DNA of 64,000 nucleotides. Origin: Lachnospiraceae bacterium JLR.KK002. Lineage in GTDB: Bacteria > Bacillota > Clostridia > Lachnospirales > Lachnospiraceae. The translations under genes were made by a program, and so were the position numbers. Below are positions 37,801 through 46,735 of the stretch, piece after piece. The stretch covers positions 3,494,501 to 3,558,500 of the forward strand of contig JAYMNP010000001.1 in assembly GCA_036941025.1 (NCBI GenBank), in the 5' to 3' direction. The notes under the pieces are model-generated. The model was given only the letters and a program-made list of their open reading frames with translations. It was not told where the DNA came from and made no database searches. The first letter of the stretch is position 1; each line of letters opens with the position of its first letter.

Positions 37801-39498
37801 TTTATCCCGGAAGCAGTATCCACCCGTGGAGGATACCGGTTTGTATGCTGGAATACCAGGGCGGACGGGAAAGGGGAAAGCTGCGGGAAGGGAGACGTGC
37901 TGAGGCCGCAGGAGAACCTGACCCTGTATGCGGTCTGGGAGGAAGACCCTGAAGTGGCGGATTACCGTGTGGAATACTACTGCCAGAACCTGACAGGAGA
38001 GGAATACACCAGGATGGACGCAGACACAAAGCTGCTGGCCAATGTGACCGGGACGGAAGTGGAAGCCAGACAGAGGAAATATACGGGATTCACCGTGAAC
38101 CTGAACCACCCTTCCGGGAAGCCGAAGGGAAAAGTGGAAGGTGACGGAAGCCTTGTGTTAAAGCTCTACTATGACAGAAACATCTATGAAGTGGACTTTA
38201 ACCTGAACGGAGGGTACGGGACCGGGCCCGATACACAGAAAGTTCGTTACGGCGGGCTGCTGGAACCGGTATCCGACCCTGTCCAGTCAGGATATAACTT
38301 TAAGGGCTGGTACGTGGATGACGACGGCCTGAACGGAGGCCTGTGGGATTTTGAAAGCCCGGTGGAAAACAATACGGGAACTTTAAAAACCACCCTGTAT
38401 GCCAGATGGGCGGATGAGGCGGCCCCGGTAATGGGGGAGGCGTCCTTTGGGTCAGGCCATAAGAACTTTCAGGACTGGATCATACAGAAAAAAGGCATTG
38501 AGATAACAGTTCCGGTTACAGAAGAAGGCAGCGGCCTTGCCAGAGCGGAATACCTGCTGATGGCGGAAGACGGAACGGAACGTGACGGGACAGCAGATAT
38601 TGCAGAGAAAAACGGACTTTCCGGACAGATGACAGCATATGGAAGTTCCGCATCTGTCATTCGTGCAGTACAGTCAGAGGCGGAACGCGGGAGCTATGAA
38701 GCCAGGATTGTGATAGAGGAGGAGTTTAAGGGGAAAGTCCTGCTGACCTGTACGGATTATGCGGGGAATGTGTCGGCAGGGAAGGTGCTGACAGCAGAAG
38801 GAGGCATAATCCTTGAGGACAATGCACCGGAAATCAGCTTTTCCGGAACGAAGGAGAGCATGGACGGGAAGCCCCTGGAAGTGAAGGTAGAGGTAAAAGA
38901 CGACGACGGAGAACATGTGGCGGGAGGAATATCGGGTATCCGCTACCAGGTGGACAAAGACAGGAAAACAGAGGTTTCTGACAGGAAATTCAATCAGGAT
39001 ATAACAGAAACCTGTGAGTTTACCGTAAAGATTTCCGGGGAAGGAAAACATAGCCTTCAGGTGGAAGCGGAGGACCATGCGGGGAATAAAAGCAAAGCAG
39101 AGATTTCCCTTAAGATTAACGGGAAAAAGGACACGCCTGCGGGAGAACCGGGAGACTCCGGAACAGACAGCGCCGGAAGAACGGGAAGGCCCCCGGGAGG
39201 AGAACCGAAAACGGGGGACAGCACACAGATACAGATCTGTGCCACCCTGGCCATGATAGCAGGATTCGGGTATCTTTTGCTGTACTTTGAAGGAGAGAAC
39301 GGAATCACAGAGCAGGAGAAAGAGGAGATTATCTACCGTCTGGTGGAATGGGCAAAACAGGGAGGAAGAATCCGCAGGCTTCTTGGAGTGGCAGTCATTT
39401 TCCTGTTCCTGGCTTATTACCACAGTATCGGAAAGAGTGTAACTGTAGAATGGAGAGAAGTATGCGTGGAAAAAACAGGAAGAAATTCCGGTTTCTGA
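34867..39498 (+). CDS. Large cell-surface protein: beta-helix plus InlB-type repeats (adhesin 2)
   Basis: About 1,543 residues, paralogue of adhesin 1. Signal peptide LLSCLLSVCLLLVSLPVEFY with the same FYGSEVQAEE end; acidic linker; a beta-helix with regular NGGTFTDNKAE/GGCIYTEGD rungs at about 35500-36450 (an autotransporter-like repeat pattern); five to six InlB-type repeats (GWNTRADGKG, NLTLYAVW); Ig-like modules; EPKTGDS, membrane helix, second membrane helix and tail VEWREVCVEKTGRNSGF. The N-terminal half is diverged from adhesin 1, but the last roughly 500 codons are nearly identical at DNA level. Translation start at ATG 34867 (KKTKED), with GAGAAAAGGAG upstream. The 3' end overlaps the sortase gene. 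Confidence 0.9.
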   Translation, partial: KKTKEDFPDKSLKPKRHPVRQKLLSCLLSVCLLLVSLPVEFYGSEVQAEEMVQEIMSFSELPEEVLQQTTDTGTAQESLSLPDTLWAVCVFAESEPVMLEHITWQSAPVYDKDTEGTYVFTPVLPESFVLAEGTGLPEISVTVMNAGDMFPEKETVQTVQEPEEILMEGSKSDRDFAEDMDLQMDKIPEERIAVVAEGEETEEVGEEPECKTITQDTVWKEGNLENGTVTLENNATLTINGQVNISGTVNIVGEGTIEKGKHIGHFNVDSDDNLTINGNIIMDGKSIAGACPFIMVTGKLTVDGECVIQNVTVNTERTYIISPVYVIDGSAVLNNVTIKNCSVPYYGGAIGNRNGSIIINGGVYENNTATERGGCIYSDRGTVTINGGTFRSNRAEEGNGGCIYAIKYSNLIINGGTFTDNKAESSNENVLTMGGCIYTEGDLTVTGGNFSDNTAREGGCIYTDSTAAAITGGAFTDNSAEEGGAIYSDNNLEVTGGIFNNNITEKAGGAIYSDGNKGKFYLEGDVEFQGIDSSPTSYTDSVYSYYLNSIIYSREKWLHPVKVFVGDAEKRGAIFKGEGEYQIQKEDVENIHVYDMKTERKWYNELRNNYVYITLTNPGLYNIFYDSNGAQGTPVTDETDYHTGAIITVKEPTGLSITGQTFKEWNTQADGKGTSYAPGAEITVGEEDITLYAIFEEKAKDTFTARFYSGEAKRYTDQESADRTLAAPEPEALGDGWMILGWNRNQDDFEKNSIAPGDTIILTEALTEFYGVYQKKVTLTCETDGKEEMPGPEEKTCYASVHNEIKVKGAAFTVKAGPVRKGYKFLGWNTRADGKGTFYQEKEPLTTEKNITLYACYEREGSGTETLIADFYSGSGGGKESRTVEVDGSGQEGTIHAPKLQEMAGWTPLGWSYSDSEYRGTVGADTDIKIKEHISLYGVYRKDITLTYDGNGSTDVPEAETKSRYANVHGEVTYQEAEFIPEAVSTRGGYRFVCWNTRADGKGESCGKGDVLRPQENLTLYAVWEEDPEVADYRVEYYCQNLTGEEYTRMDADTKLLANVTGTEVEARQRKYTGFTVNLNHPSGKPKGKVEGDGSLVLKLYYDRNIYEVDFNLNGGYGTGPDTQKVRYGGLLEPVSDPVQSGYNFKGWYVDDDGLNGGLWDFESPVENNTGTLKTTLYARWADEAAPVMGEASFGSGHKNFQDWIIQKKGIEITVPVTEEGSGLARAEYLLMAEDGTERDGTADIAEKNGLSGQMTAYGSSASVIRAVQSEAERGSYEARIVIEEEFKGKVLLTCTDYAGNVSAGKVLTAEGGIILEDNAPEISFSGTKESMDGKPLEVKVEVKDDDGEHVAGGISGIRYQVDKDRKTEVSDRKFNQDITETCEFTVKISGEGKHSLQVEAEDHAGNKSKAEISLKINGKKDTPAGEPGDSGTDSAGRTGRPPGGEPKTGDSTQIQICATLAMIAGFGYLLLYFEGENGITEQEKEEIIYRLVEWAKQGGRIRRLLGVAVIFLFLAYYHSIGKSVTVEWREVCVEKTGRNSGF

Positions 39499-40235
39499 GA
39501 ATACTGCTTCTTCTGATTATGATAGTATGTCTGATCCCGGTGGGGCAGGCATACTATCTGTCTTTCAGTCATGAAAAACAGCAGGAAGAATTAAGAAGTT
39601 TGCTGGAAATGGAAGAACAGCAGGAAACAGAAAAATACCAGAATAATTCAGGAGAAATACAGAGTAAATTTAAAGAGCTTAAAAGCAGAAATCAGGATTT
39701 GGCCGGATGGCTTGCCATTGATGGCACAGATATTGATTATCCGGTGATGCAGTGTGAAGATGACGAATATTATCTCCACCATAATTTTCAGAAGGAAAAA
39801 GATAAATATGGCTGTCTGTATGTGAGAAATATGGCGGATTTGAATACACCAGGAACAAATTTTATTATTTACGGTCATAATATGCGGGATGGTTCCATGT
39901 TTGGAAACCTGGATGAATATGCCAGTGAAGATTTTTACCGGGAACATGCCAGAATTTCCTTTGACACCCTGTACGAGGGACGGACATATGAAATCCTGTC
40001 CGTATTTTCTACCCGTATTCAGGAAGAAAGTGAATTTAAGTATTATGAATTTTATCAGGCAAACACTGAACAGGAATTTCTGGATTTCTATGAAAATATT
40101 AAAAAACTGTCTCTTTATGACACCGGAGTGACAGCAGAATTTGGAGATACCTTTCTTACCTTGTCTACCTGTTTTGGTTCTGCAGAAGATGAAAGATTTG
40201 TAGTGATTGCGAAAAAAATTGGTGAAATCAGATAA
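39462..40235 (+). CDS. srtB: Class B sortase
   Basis: A 257-residue transpeptidase that anchors surface proteins to peptidoglycan or joins subunits. N-terminal signal-anchor (FLRILLLLIMIVCLIPVGQAY), then the sortase fold with H139 (IIYGHNM), C237 (TLSTCFG) and R245 (ERFVV). The two upstream adhesins, which share its locus, are the obvious substrates. Start ATG 39462 behind GGAGAGAAG; it overlaps the adhesin 2 coding end by 37 bases in another frame, giving coupling. Confidence 0.93.
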   Translation: MRGKNRKKFRFLRILLLLIMIVCLIPVGQAYYLSFSHEKQQEELRSLLEMEEQQETEKYQNNSGEIQSKFKELKSRNQDLAGWLAIDGTDIDYPVMQCEDDEYYLHHNFQKEKDKYGCLYVRNMADLNTPGTNFIIYGHNMRDGSMFGNLDEYASEDFYREHARISFDTLYEGRTYEILSVFSTRIQEESEFKYYEFYQANTEQEFLDFYENIKKLSLYDTGVTAEFGDTFLTLSTCFGSAEDERFVVIAKKIGEIR

Positions 40236-40314
40236 AGACCTGAAAATTATTCATTTGTTTGCAATTAAATTTATGATATAATGTGGAAACAAAAAATTAA
40301 GGAAGGTACAGAAG

Positions 40315-42336
40315 ATGGGTGAAAACAGCAGAAACAGTGAAAGAGTGAAGACTTTCAGAGGAGTAAAGGGAAAACTGCTTCTTGCAATTATTCCATGTGT
40401 AACTCTCGCAATTATTCTGATTATCATATTTTCTTACAGTTTTTCGAAAAAGATAATCACCGACAGGGCAAAAGAGCAGATTACGGCAGAATCCAGGACA
40501 GAAACAGGAGAAATCGAAACCTGGTCTGCAGAAATTCTTTCCACATTGAACATGATTCATCACAATCTGGATACCATGAATATGGACGAAGAAACAAAGA
40601 AAGCGTACCTTCAGTCTCTGGTAGGAATGAATGAGAATTTTCCTACAGGTGTATATATAGGAGATGACCAGGGCAATTATCTGGATTTGTCGGGCTGGGA
40701 ACCGGGAGAGGATTTTGTGGTAACAGAAAGAGACTGGTATCGGGAAGGGCTGGAACACGAAGAATTTACATATGGAAGACCTTATCCCGACGCAGAAACC
40801 GGAGAATATATCGTCAGTGTCACCACACTTCTGTCAGGAACCGAAGGAGTGAAAACGGTTGCGGCGGCAGACGTATTTCTCAACAGTGTCTCAGAAATAA
40901 TTTCAGAAATTAAAGTGATGGGGAAAGGTTCCTCTTTTCTGGTGGAAAAGAACAGCAAGGTAATTCTTGCCCATCAGAATAAGGATTTGATTGGAAGTGT
41001 TATTACAGAACAGGCAAATGATTTTCTGAAAAAAGTGGCGGAAAAAATAGACGGCAACCATCCGGATGCAGAACGGATTAAAGTGGATAAAGATAATTAC
41101 TTTGTGGTGGCGGAGCCTGTGGGCGGAACAGACTGGATTTTAATATCCGCCATTAAAGAAAGTGATATTTTAGGAGATTTGTACAGCCTTCAGGAAAGAA
41201 TGATTTTAATTATGATTCTGACAGTTTTGATTATTACTCTGGTTGTGATTCGAATCGTGCATGTAATCATTCTGCCTGTTAGAAATCTGACTGAACATAT
41301 CGGTAAAATTACAGACGGAGATTTTACGGTGGAAATTGAATCAAAAGGACAGGATGAGATTTCAAAAATGGGACATGGTATGAAGAATTTTACAGAAGCC
41401 ATGCGAAAAACCATCGGGGAAATTTTCAGTATTTCCGGACAGTTAAATGAACAGGCGGAAATGAGCAGTGCCGCTTCGGAAATCCTCTATGATTCGGCAG
41501 CTACTCAGTCTGATTCCATGCAGGAACTGAAAAATACCGTAGAAGAACTGGCAAAATCCGTCACAGAAGTGGCAGAAAATGCAACTTCTCTGGCAGTAGT
41601 GGTGTCAAAGACCGGAGAAAACGGAGCCAGTGCCAGAACGAAAATGGAAGAGACTGTCCGTATATCCAAAAAGGGAAGGGACGATATGGGGCAGGTAACA
41701 CAGGCCATGGAAGTGATACAGTATTCTGTCAGACAACTGGAAGAATCAGTGGGAAAGGTAGGAGGTTCCACAGAAGAAATCCGGAAATTTGTGGATATTA
41801 TCGGGGATATTGCTTCCCAGACAAATCTGCTGTCCCTGAATGCGGCGATTGAAGCAGCCAGAGCGGGAGAGGCAGGAAAAGGATTTGCAGTAGTGGCAGA
41901 GGAAATCCGTAACCTTGCGGAAACCAGTGCAAATTCTGTAAATCATATTTCAGATATTACATCTGAGATTAACAGTCTGGTGGAAGATGCGGTGGAAAAA
42001 ACAAAAATCAGTACAGGAAATATCAATGCCAGCAGCGATTTGATTCTGAATGCTTCAGGAACATTCCAGAAGATTTATGAAACGGTGGGAGTTGCCAACG
42101 AGATAGTTCAGAAAATTATTGAAAATGTGGATAAAGTAGATGAAGTTGCGTCTTCTGTGGCTGCAATTACAGAACAGCAGTCTGCCTGTGCAGAAGAAAT
42201 ACTGGCCACATCGGAAAATCTGGCCCTTGAAGCTGTCAATGTGACGGATAACAGCGGAAATGTGGCCCAGTCTGCCCAGAGTGTGGCAGTCAATGCGGAG
42301 AAACTGGCGGATGAGATGAAGCGGTTCCGGGTTTGA
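40315..42336 (+). CDS. Methyl-accepting chemotaxis protein with dCache-type sensor
   Basis: 673 residues: membrane helix (about 20-42), extracellular Cache domain of about 250 residues ([21 protein letters not shown] is typical of dCache_1), second helix (about 296-320), HAMP, and a signalling domain with the hairpin tip [20 protein letters not shown] and [13 protein letters not shown]. Senses an extracellular small ligand and drives CheA. No che genes lie nearby. A promoter-like TATAAT at 40277-40282 precedes it, so it is probably monocistronic. Confidence 0.95.
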   Translation: MGENSRNSERVKTFRGVKGKLLLAIIPCVTLAIILIIIFSYSFSKKIITDRAKEQITAESRTETGEIETWSAEILSTLNMIHHNLDTMNMDEETKKAYLQSLVGMNENFPTGVYIGDDQGNYLDLSGWEPGEDFVVTERDWYREGLEHEEFTYGRPYPDAETGEYIVSVTTLLSGTEGVKTVAAADVFLNSVSEIISEIKVMGKGSSFLVEKNSKVILAHQNKDLIGSVITEQANDFLKKVAEKIDGNHPDAERIKVDKDNYFVVAEPVGGTDWILISAIKESDILGDLYSLQERMILIMILTVLIITLVVIRIVHVIILPVRNLTEHIGKITDGDFTVEIESKGQDEISKMGHGMKNFTEAMRKTIGEIFSISGQLNEQAEMSSAASEILYDSAATQSDSMQELKNTVEELAKSVTEVAENATSLAVVVSKTGENGASARTKMEETVRISKKGRDDMGQVTQAMEVIQYSVRQLEESVGKVGGSTEEIRKFVDIIGDIASQTNLLSLNAAIEAARAGEAGKGFAVVAEEIRNLAETSANSVNHISDITSEINSLVEDAVEKTKISTGNINASSDLILNASGTFQKIYETVGVANEIVQKIIENVDKVDEVASSVAAITEQQSACAEEILATSENLALEAVNVTDNSGNVAQSAQSVAVNAEKLADEMKRFRV

Positions 42337-42406
42337 TGAACTTTGGTCTTTTCCTTTTGGTATTGCTTACCTTTGTTTTTGCGTTTTGTAAGTAATCATA
42401 CATAAG

Positions 42407-42451
42407 AAAGCCGTCCCTGAATTTTGGCGGGAAAAATTCAGGGGCGGTTTT
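42407..42451. terminator. Bidirectional terminator between the MCP and ABC-class ATPase genes
   Basis: Stem CCGTCCCTGAATTTT / AAAATTCAGGGGCGG with A-rich and T-rich outer flanks; it serves both convergent genes. Confidence 0.88.
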
Positions 42452-42456
42452 CTGTT

Positions 42457-44157
42457 TCATATTCTCAATGAACGATATCGGTTCAGACAGGCAAAAATTT
42501 CCTGTCTACGTACCATGGCCAGACCTCCGGGTACGTAACTTCCTTCACAGACAGCAGCCAGCCCTTTTTTATCCAGAAGTTTACAGAATTCTTCTACTGT
42601 TTCTGAGAGGCTTTTCTTTCCGTCAAACAGGTGAAGCTGAGCATATTTTACCAGATATCCCAGCGACGTAAGCTGTTCCGTATCCGTCAGTTGTTCCACA
42701 TACCTCAAATCTATGGTATCCCGGTTCATGAGAATGGAATCTTTTCCCTGAGTTTTCATTTTAATTCTGTCATTTTTGCGGAAACTCTGGTCTGGTTCCA
42801 CAATTCTGTGAAAAGAAGGCGGGGGACAGGCAGGCGCCTGCTCATTGGGAACGGGAAATGATTCCGCTTCCGTTCTGGCAAATTCCGTAATATCTTTTGG
42901 AAGATAATGGTCCATCTGAATAATCTGGTCCGCCTTATGGAAATAAGAACCGGAGCTTCCGGCAACCAGTATGGTGGAAATACCGTACTGTTCTGAAAGT
43001 TCCCGCACCCGGTCGATAAAAGGAGTGATGGGCTCGGAATCACGGTTTACCACCCGCTGCATCAGTTCATCCCGTATCATAAAATTAGTTGCGCTGGTAT
43101 CCTCGTCAATCAGCAGAGTTTTTGTTCCCGCTTCCATGGCTTCCACCACATTGGCTGCCTGGGAGGTGCTTCCGCTGGCGTCCTCCGTACAAAAGTGTAC
43201 AGTATCTTTTTTGTTGGGAAGATTGTTGATAAACATGGAAATATCTGTCCGTTTAATACTTCTTCCGTCTTCTGCCCGGATTTTCACGGCAGTATCATCA
43301 GTAATCACATATTCCCTGCCATCTCCGGCTATATGATTGTATACACCCAGTTCCAGTGCTTTCAGCAGCGTGGATTTTCCATGATATCCTCCGCCTACCA
43401 CCAGAGTAATGCCTTTACGGATACCCATGCCTGTGATTGCTCCGTAATTGGGAAGCTGCAGCGTAACTTCCATGGATTTGGGTGACCGGAAAGGAACGGC
43501 CCGTTTCATGGGACGGTCAGATACGCCGGATTCTCTGGGCAGAATGGATTCATTGGCCACAAAAGCAGCCAGTCCCAGTTTGGGAAGCTGCAGGCGGATA
43601 AACTGCTGATCTTCTGCCAGTTCTGCGTTTTTCTGAACAGAATTTTGATTCAGGGACTGATAAAACAGTGATTTTTTCACACATTCCGGAAGAAATTCAA
43701 ACAGGATTTTAATTAATTCCCGGCTGTTGACAGTTCTGCCGTTGGCGGGAAATCCGATTTCCATCCGGACAGTTACTCCTCCGTTCGGCTGGATTTCACA
43801 GGCAGTCCGTTCCAGAATTTCCTGTCCGCAGCGGCTGACAGACATAAGGCCGCTTTTGCCGGAACCTTTGGCCTTAAAAGTAAAGGTTTCTGTTTCTTTT
43901 GCAAATTTTCGAATCAGATAATCCTGCAGAGCAATCCGTTTGTGTTTTTCCTGGAATAAATCTGACGGAAAACCGGCGTTTTTTCCAGGTACATGAATAC
44001 TTACTCTGGAAGGCGCGGCAAAGGGGTCTCCCTGTACATGGTCGATGGACAGGATATAAGATTCAAACTGATAACTGCCCCTGGTATCTTTGTAGGCCGG
44101 ATAGCCTTTGTGGTCAATCCGGTTTAACAGCTCTCTTAAGTCATGATATGTTTTCAT
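42457..44157 (-). CDS. COG3044 family ATPase of the ABC class
   Basis: 566 residues. Walker A VVGGGYHGKSTLLKALELG, then DDTAVKIRAEDGRSI, a Ser-rich signature region (EDASGSTSQAANVVEA) and Walker B TLLIDEDTSATNFMIRD. These are the landmarks of the 'predicted ATPase of the ABC class' family, whose trypanosome member MRB1590 is linked to RNA editing; the bacterial role is unknown. There are no membrane segments, so it is not a transporter. ATG 44157 is preferred over GTG 44169. It stands alone on the minus strand. Confidence 0.87.
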   Translation of the reverse strand: MKTYHDLRELLNRIDHKGYPAYKDTRGSYQFESYILSIDHVQGDPFAAPSRVSIHVPGKNAGFPSDLFQEKHKRIALQDYLIRKFAKETETFTFKAKGSGKSGLMSVSRCGQEILERTACEIQPNGGVTVRMEIGFPANGRTVNSRELIKILFEFLPECVKKSLFYQSLNQNSVQKNAELAEDQQFIRLQLPKLGLAAFVANESILPRESGVSDRPMKRAVPFRSPKSMEVTLQLPNYGAITGMGIRKGITLVVGGGYHGKSTLLKALELGVYNHIAGDGREYVITDDTAVKIRAEDGRSIKRTDISMFINNLPNKKDTVHFCTEDASGSTSQAANVVEAMEAGTKTLLIDEDTSATNFMIRDELMQRVVNRDSEPITPFIDRVRELSEQYGISTILVAGSSGSYFHKADQIIQMDHYLPKDITEFARTEAESFPVPNEQAPACPPPSFHRIVEPDQSFRKNDRIKMKTQGKDSILMNRDTIDLRYVEQLTDTEQLTSLGYLVKYAQLHLFDGKKSLSETVEEFCKLLDKKGLAAVCEGSYVPGGLAMVRRQEIFACLNRYRSLRI

Positions 44158-44230
44158 ATGTTTTCTCACTTTCAGATTTGGTAATTTATTCTACCATTCT
44201 GCAAAAAATAATACAATAGCAATTAAAGTG

Positions 44231-44259
44231 TTGATTTTGGAAAGATGATGGTACATAAT
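44231..44259 (+). promoter_or_regulatory. Sigma-A-type promoter of the XpaC/TelA cluster
   Basis: TTGATT, 17 bases, CATAAT, about 40 bases before the ATG at 44300. Confidence 0.5.
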
Positions 44260-44299
44260 AAGATAGGTGTAAAAGTCAGTTTCACTTTTGGAGGAATCT

Positions 44300-45502
44300 A
44301 TGGATAATGAATGGGAAAAATTTGGAAGAGAGATTCGTAATATTGTAGAAGATGCTGTAAATTCCCAGGATTTTCATCAGTTGAACCGAACCATTACAAA
44401 TACGGTGAATGAAGCGGTAAACAGTATTCAGAACGGATTGAAAACAGCGGGAGAGGCAGTGAATCAGGCGGTGTCCCAGTCTTTTCCGGAAAATCGGAAT
44501 CAGAAAAATAAATATGAAAATCTGAAAGTGCCGGAAGAAAATACGAAGCAGGAGCTTTTTAAAAGAAATACATCTCTGAAGGCCGGAGGCATGGCTCTGA
44601 CCGTCTGCGGTTATATCTTCAGTATCGGAATCGGGACGGCTGTGATTATCCTGATTCTGATTGGTATGATTCTGGGGAGTTTTAATATAGGCATCAGGAT
44701 TGCCCTTTCCATACTGGTTCCCTTTCTGGTGGGAAGCGGAATTATGGCCTGGAAAGGAACCAGTATCCTTTCTTCCTTAAAGCGATATCGTGGATATATT
44801 GCGGATTTGCATGGAAGGACCTATTGTAATATCAGAGAACTGGCGGACAAACGCGGAAAATCATCTCATTTTATTCTGAAAGATATAAAGAAAATGATTG
44901 ACAGGGGATGGTTTCGGCAGGGACATCTGGACCATGACAATACCTGTCTGATTGTCAGCCATGATACTTACCAGGAATACGAGAATATTCAGAAACAGCG
45001 TATGCAGCAGGCAGAACCGGAAAAACGTCCGGCTTCCTCTGCCGGGGATGATTCTCTGAATCCGGAAGTACGGAAGGTGATTTCCGAAGGAAAAGAATAT
45101 ATACGGAAAATACAGGAATGCAACAGAAATATTCCCGGAGAGGAAATTTCCCGTAAAATTTCTCATATGGAAATGCTGATAGAGAAGATTTTTGACCGGG
45201 TAAAGGAAGATCCCGATTCTCTGGATGATATTCAGAAGCTCATGGAGTATTATCTGCCTACTACCGTGAAGCTGCTGGAGGCTTATCAGCAACTGGAAGA
45301 ACAGCCGGTACAGGGAGAAAATATCAGAAATTCCAAAACAGAGATTGAGCAGACACTGGATACTCTGAATATTGCTTTTGAAAAATTACTGGACAGCCTG
45401 TTTGAGGATGTGGCCTGGGATGTGTCTTCCGACATTTCCGTGCTTCATACCATGCTGGCACAGGAAGGTCTGACAAGAGATGATTTTAAAAAGCATACTT
45501 AA
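44300..45502 (+). CDS. XpaC-like (5-bromo-4-chloroindolyl phosphate hydrolysis) family protein
   Basis: 400 residues. N-terminal amphipathic, Asn/Gln-rich helices (EIRNIVEDAVNSQDFHQLNRTI), two adjacent membrane helices at about 95-160 (GMALTVCGYIFSIGIGTAVIILILIGMILG and IALSILVPFLVGSGIMAW), then a winged-helix-like stretch (YCNIRELADKRGKSS) and a helical C-terminal XpaC domain. Start ATG 44300 behind GGAGGAATCT. The family regularly pairs with TelA, as here (next gene 80 bases on). Probable envelope or toxic-anion stress role. Confidence 0.85.
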   Translation: MDNEWEKFGREIRNIVEDAVNSQDFHQLNRTITNTVNEAVNSIQNGLKTAGEAVNQAVSQSFPENRNQKNKYENLKVPEENTKQELFKRNTSLKAGGMALTVCGYIFSIGIGTAVIILILIGMILGSFNIGIRIALSILVPFLVGSGIMAWKGTSILSSLKRYRGYIADLHGRTYCNIRELADKRGKSSHFILKDIKKMIDRGWFRQGHLDHDNTCLIVSHDTYQEYENIQKQRMQQAEPEKRPASSAGDDSLNPEVRKVISEGKEYIRKIQECNRNIPGEEISRKISHMEMLIEKIFDRVKEDPDSLDDIQKLMEYYLPTTVKLLEAYQQLEEQPVQGENIRNSKTEIEQTLDTLNIAFEKLLDSLFEDVAWDVSSDISVLHTMLAQEGLTRDDFKKHT

Positions 45503-45582
45503 AAATAAAAACAGGATATAATTTTTGAAAAATATACGGTAATATAAGAAAATGCGAGCAGAAACAGGATTGGAGGAGAACC

Positions 45583-46713
45583 ATGAGCGAAGGATTGGAA
45601 TTTGCGGATGCGCCGGTGCTGACTTTGGAGCCGTTTCCGGAAAAAGAAGAAATTGTGGAAGTACAGGAAGAACAGGCTGTAGAACCTGCCTGGGATGACA
45701 GCATACTGACAGAAGAAGAAAGGCATATGGTGGATCAGTTTACCAGCCAGATAGATTTGCACAACTCAAATATTGTACTCCAGTATGGGGCTGGAACTCA
45801 GAAGAAAATGGCGGATTTTTCAGAAAAGGCTCTGGAAAATGTACAGACTAAAGATCTTGGTGAAATCGGGGATTTGCTTACCGGTGTGGTAACGGAACTG
45901 AAAGGGTTTGATGCGGAAGAAGAAAGAGGTTTTCTGGGAATTTTCAAAAAATCTTCCAGTAAATTAACTGCTCTGAAAGCAAAATATGATAAGGCAGAGG
46001 TAAATGTTAATAAAATCTGCAAAATTCTGGAAGGCCATCAGGTACAATTAATGAAAGACGCTGCTGTTCTGGACAAAATGTATGAACAGAATAAGGTGTA
46101 TTTCAAAGAACTTTCCATGTATATTCTGGCCGGAAAGAAGAAGCTGGAACAGGTGCGCAGAGAAGAACTGTCTGCTTTGATTGATAAGGCAAACCGCTCC
46201 GGGTTGCCGGAGGATGCGCAGGAGGCAAAGGATCTGGAAGCTCTGTGTACCCGGTTTGAGAAGAAAATACACGATCTGGAGCTGACCAGAATGATTTCCA
46301 TTCAGACCGCACCCCAGATTCGCCTGGTACAGAATAACGACACCATTATGGTGGAAAAGATTCAGTCCACGATTGTAAATACCATTCCTCTGTGGAAAAG
46401 TCAGATGGTTCTGGCCATGGGGGTGGAACATTCCACTCAGGCGGCTCAGGCCCAGCGGGAAGTGACGGATTTGACCAATGAGCTGCTGAAAAAGAACGCG
46501 GAACGGTTAAAGGTTGCCACAGTGGAGACCGCCAGGGAATCCGAGCGCGGAATTGTGGATATGGAAACATTACGGGTGACGAATGAATCTCTGATTTCCA
46601 CTCTGGATGAAGTAATGCGCATTCAGAAAGAGGGAAAAGAAAAACGTCGGGAGGCAGAACAGGAAATGAACCGTCTGGAAGGTGAACTGAAGAAAAAACT
46701 TCTGGAGATTTAA
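45583..46713 (+). CDS. telA: TelA-family toxic anion resistance protein
   Basis: 376 residues, soluble, long helices and coiled coils. Family landmarks: KIQSTIVNTIPLWKSQMVLAMG and NAERLKVATVETARESERGIVDMETL near the C-terminus, and a middle region GEIGDLLTGVVTELKGFD. Known in other bacteria as TelA/KlaA/YceH, linked to tellurite, bacteriocin and cell-envelope tolerance. Follows the XpaC-like gene. Confidence 0.93.
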   Translation: MSEGLEFADAPVLTLEPFPEKEEIVEVQEEQAVEPAWDDSILTEEERHMVDQFTSQIDLHNSNIVLQYGAGTQKKMADFSEKALENVQTKDLGEIGDLLTGVVTELKGFDAEEERGFLGIFKKSSSKLTALKAKYDKAEVNVNKICKILEGHQVQLMKDAAVLDKMYEQNKVYFKELSMYILAGKKKLEQVRREELSALIDKANRSGLPEDAQEAKDLEALCTRFEKKIHDLELTRMISIQTAPQIRLVQNNDTIMVEKIQSTIVNTIPLWKSQMVLAMGVEHSTQAAQAQREVTDLTNELLKKNAERLKVATVETARESERGIVDMETLRVTNESLISTLDEVMRIQKEGKEKRREAEQEMNRLEGELKKKLLEI

Positions 46714-46735
46714 AAATTAAAGGAGCATTTAATTT

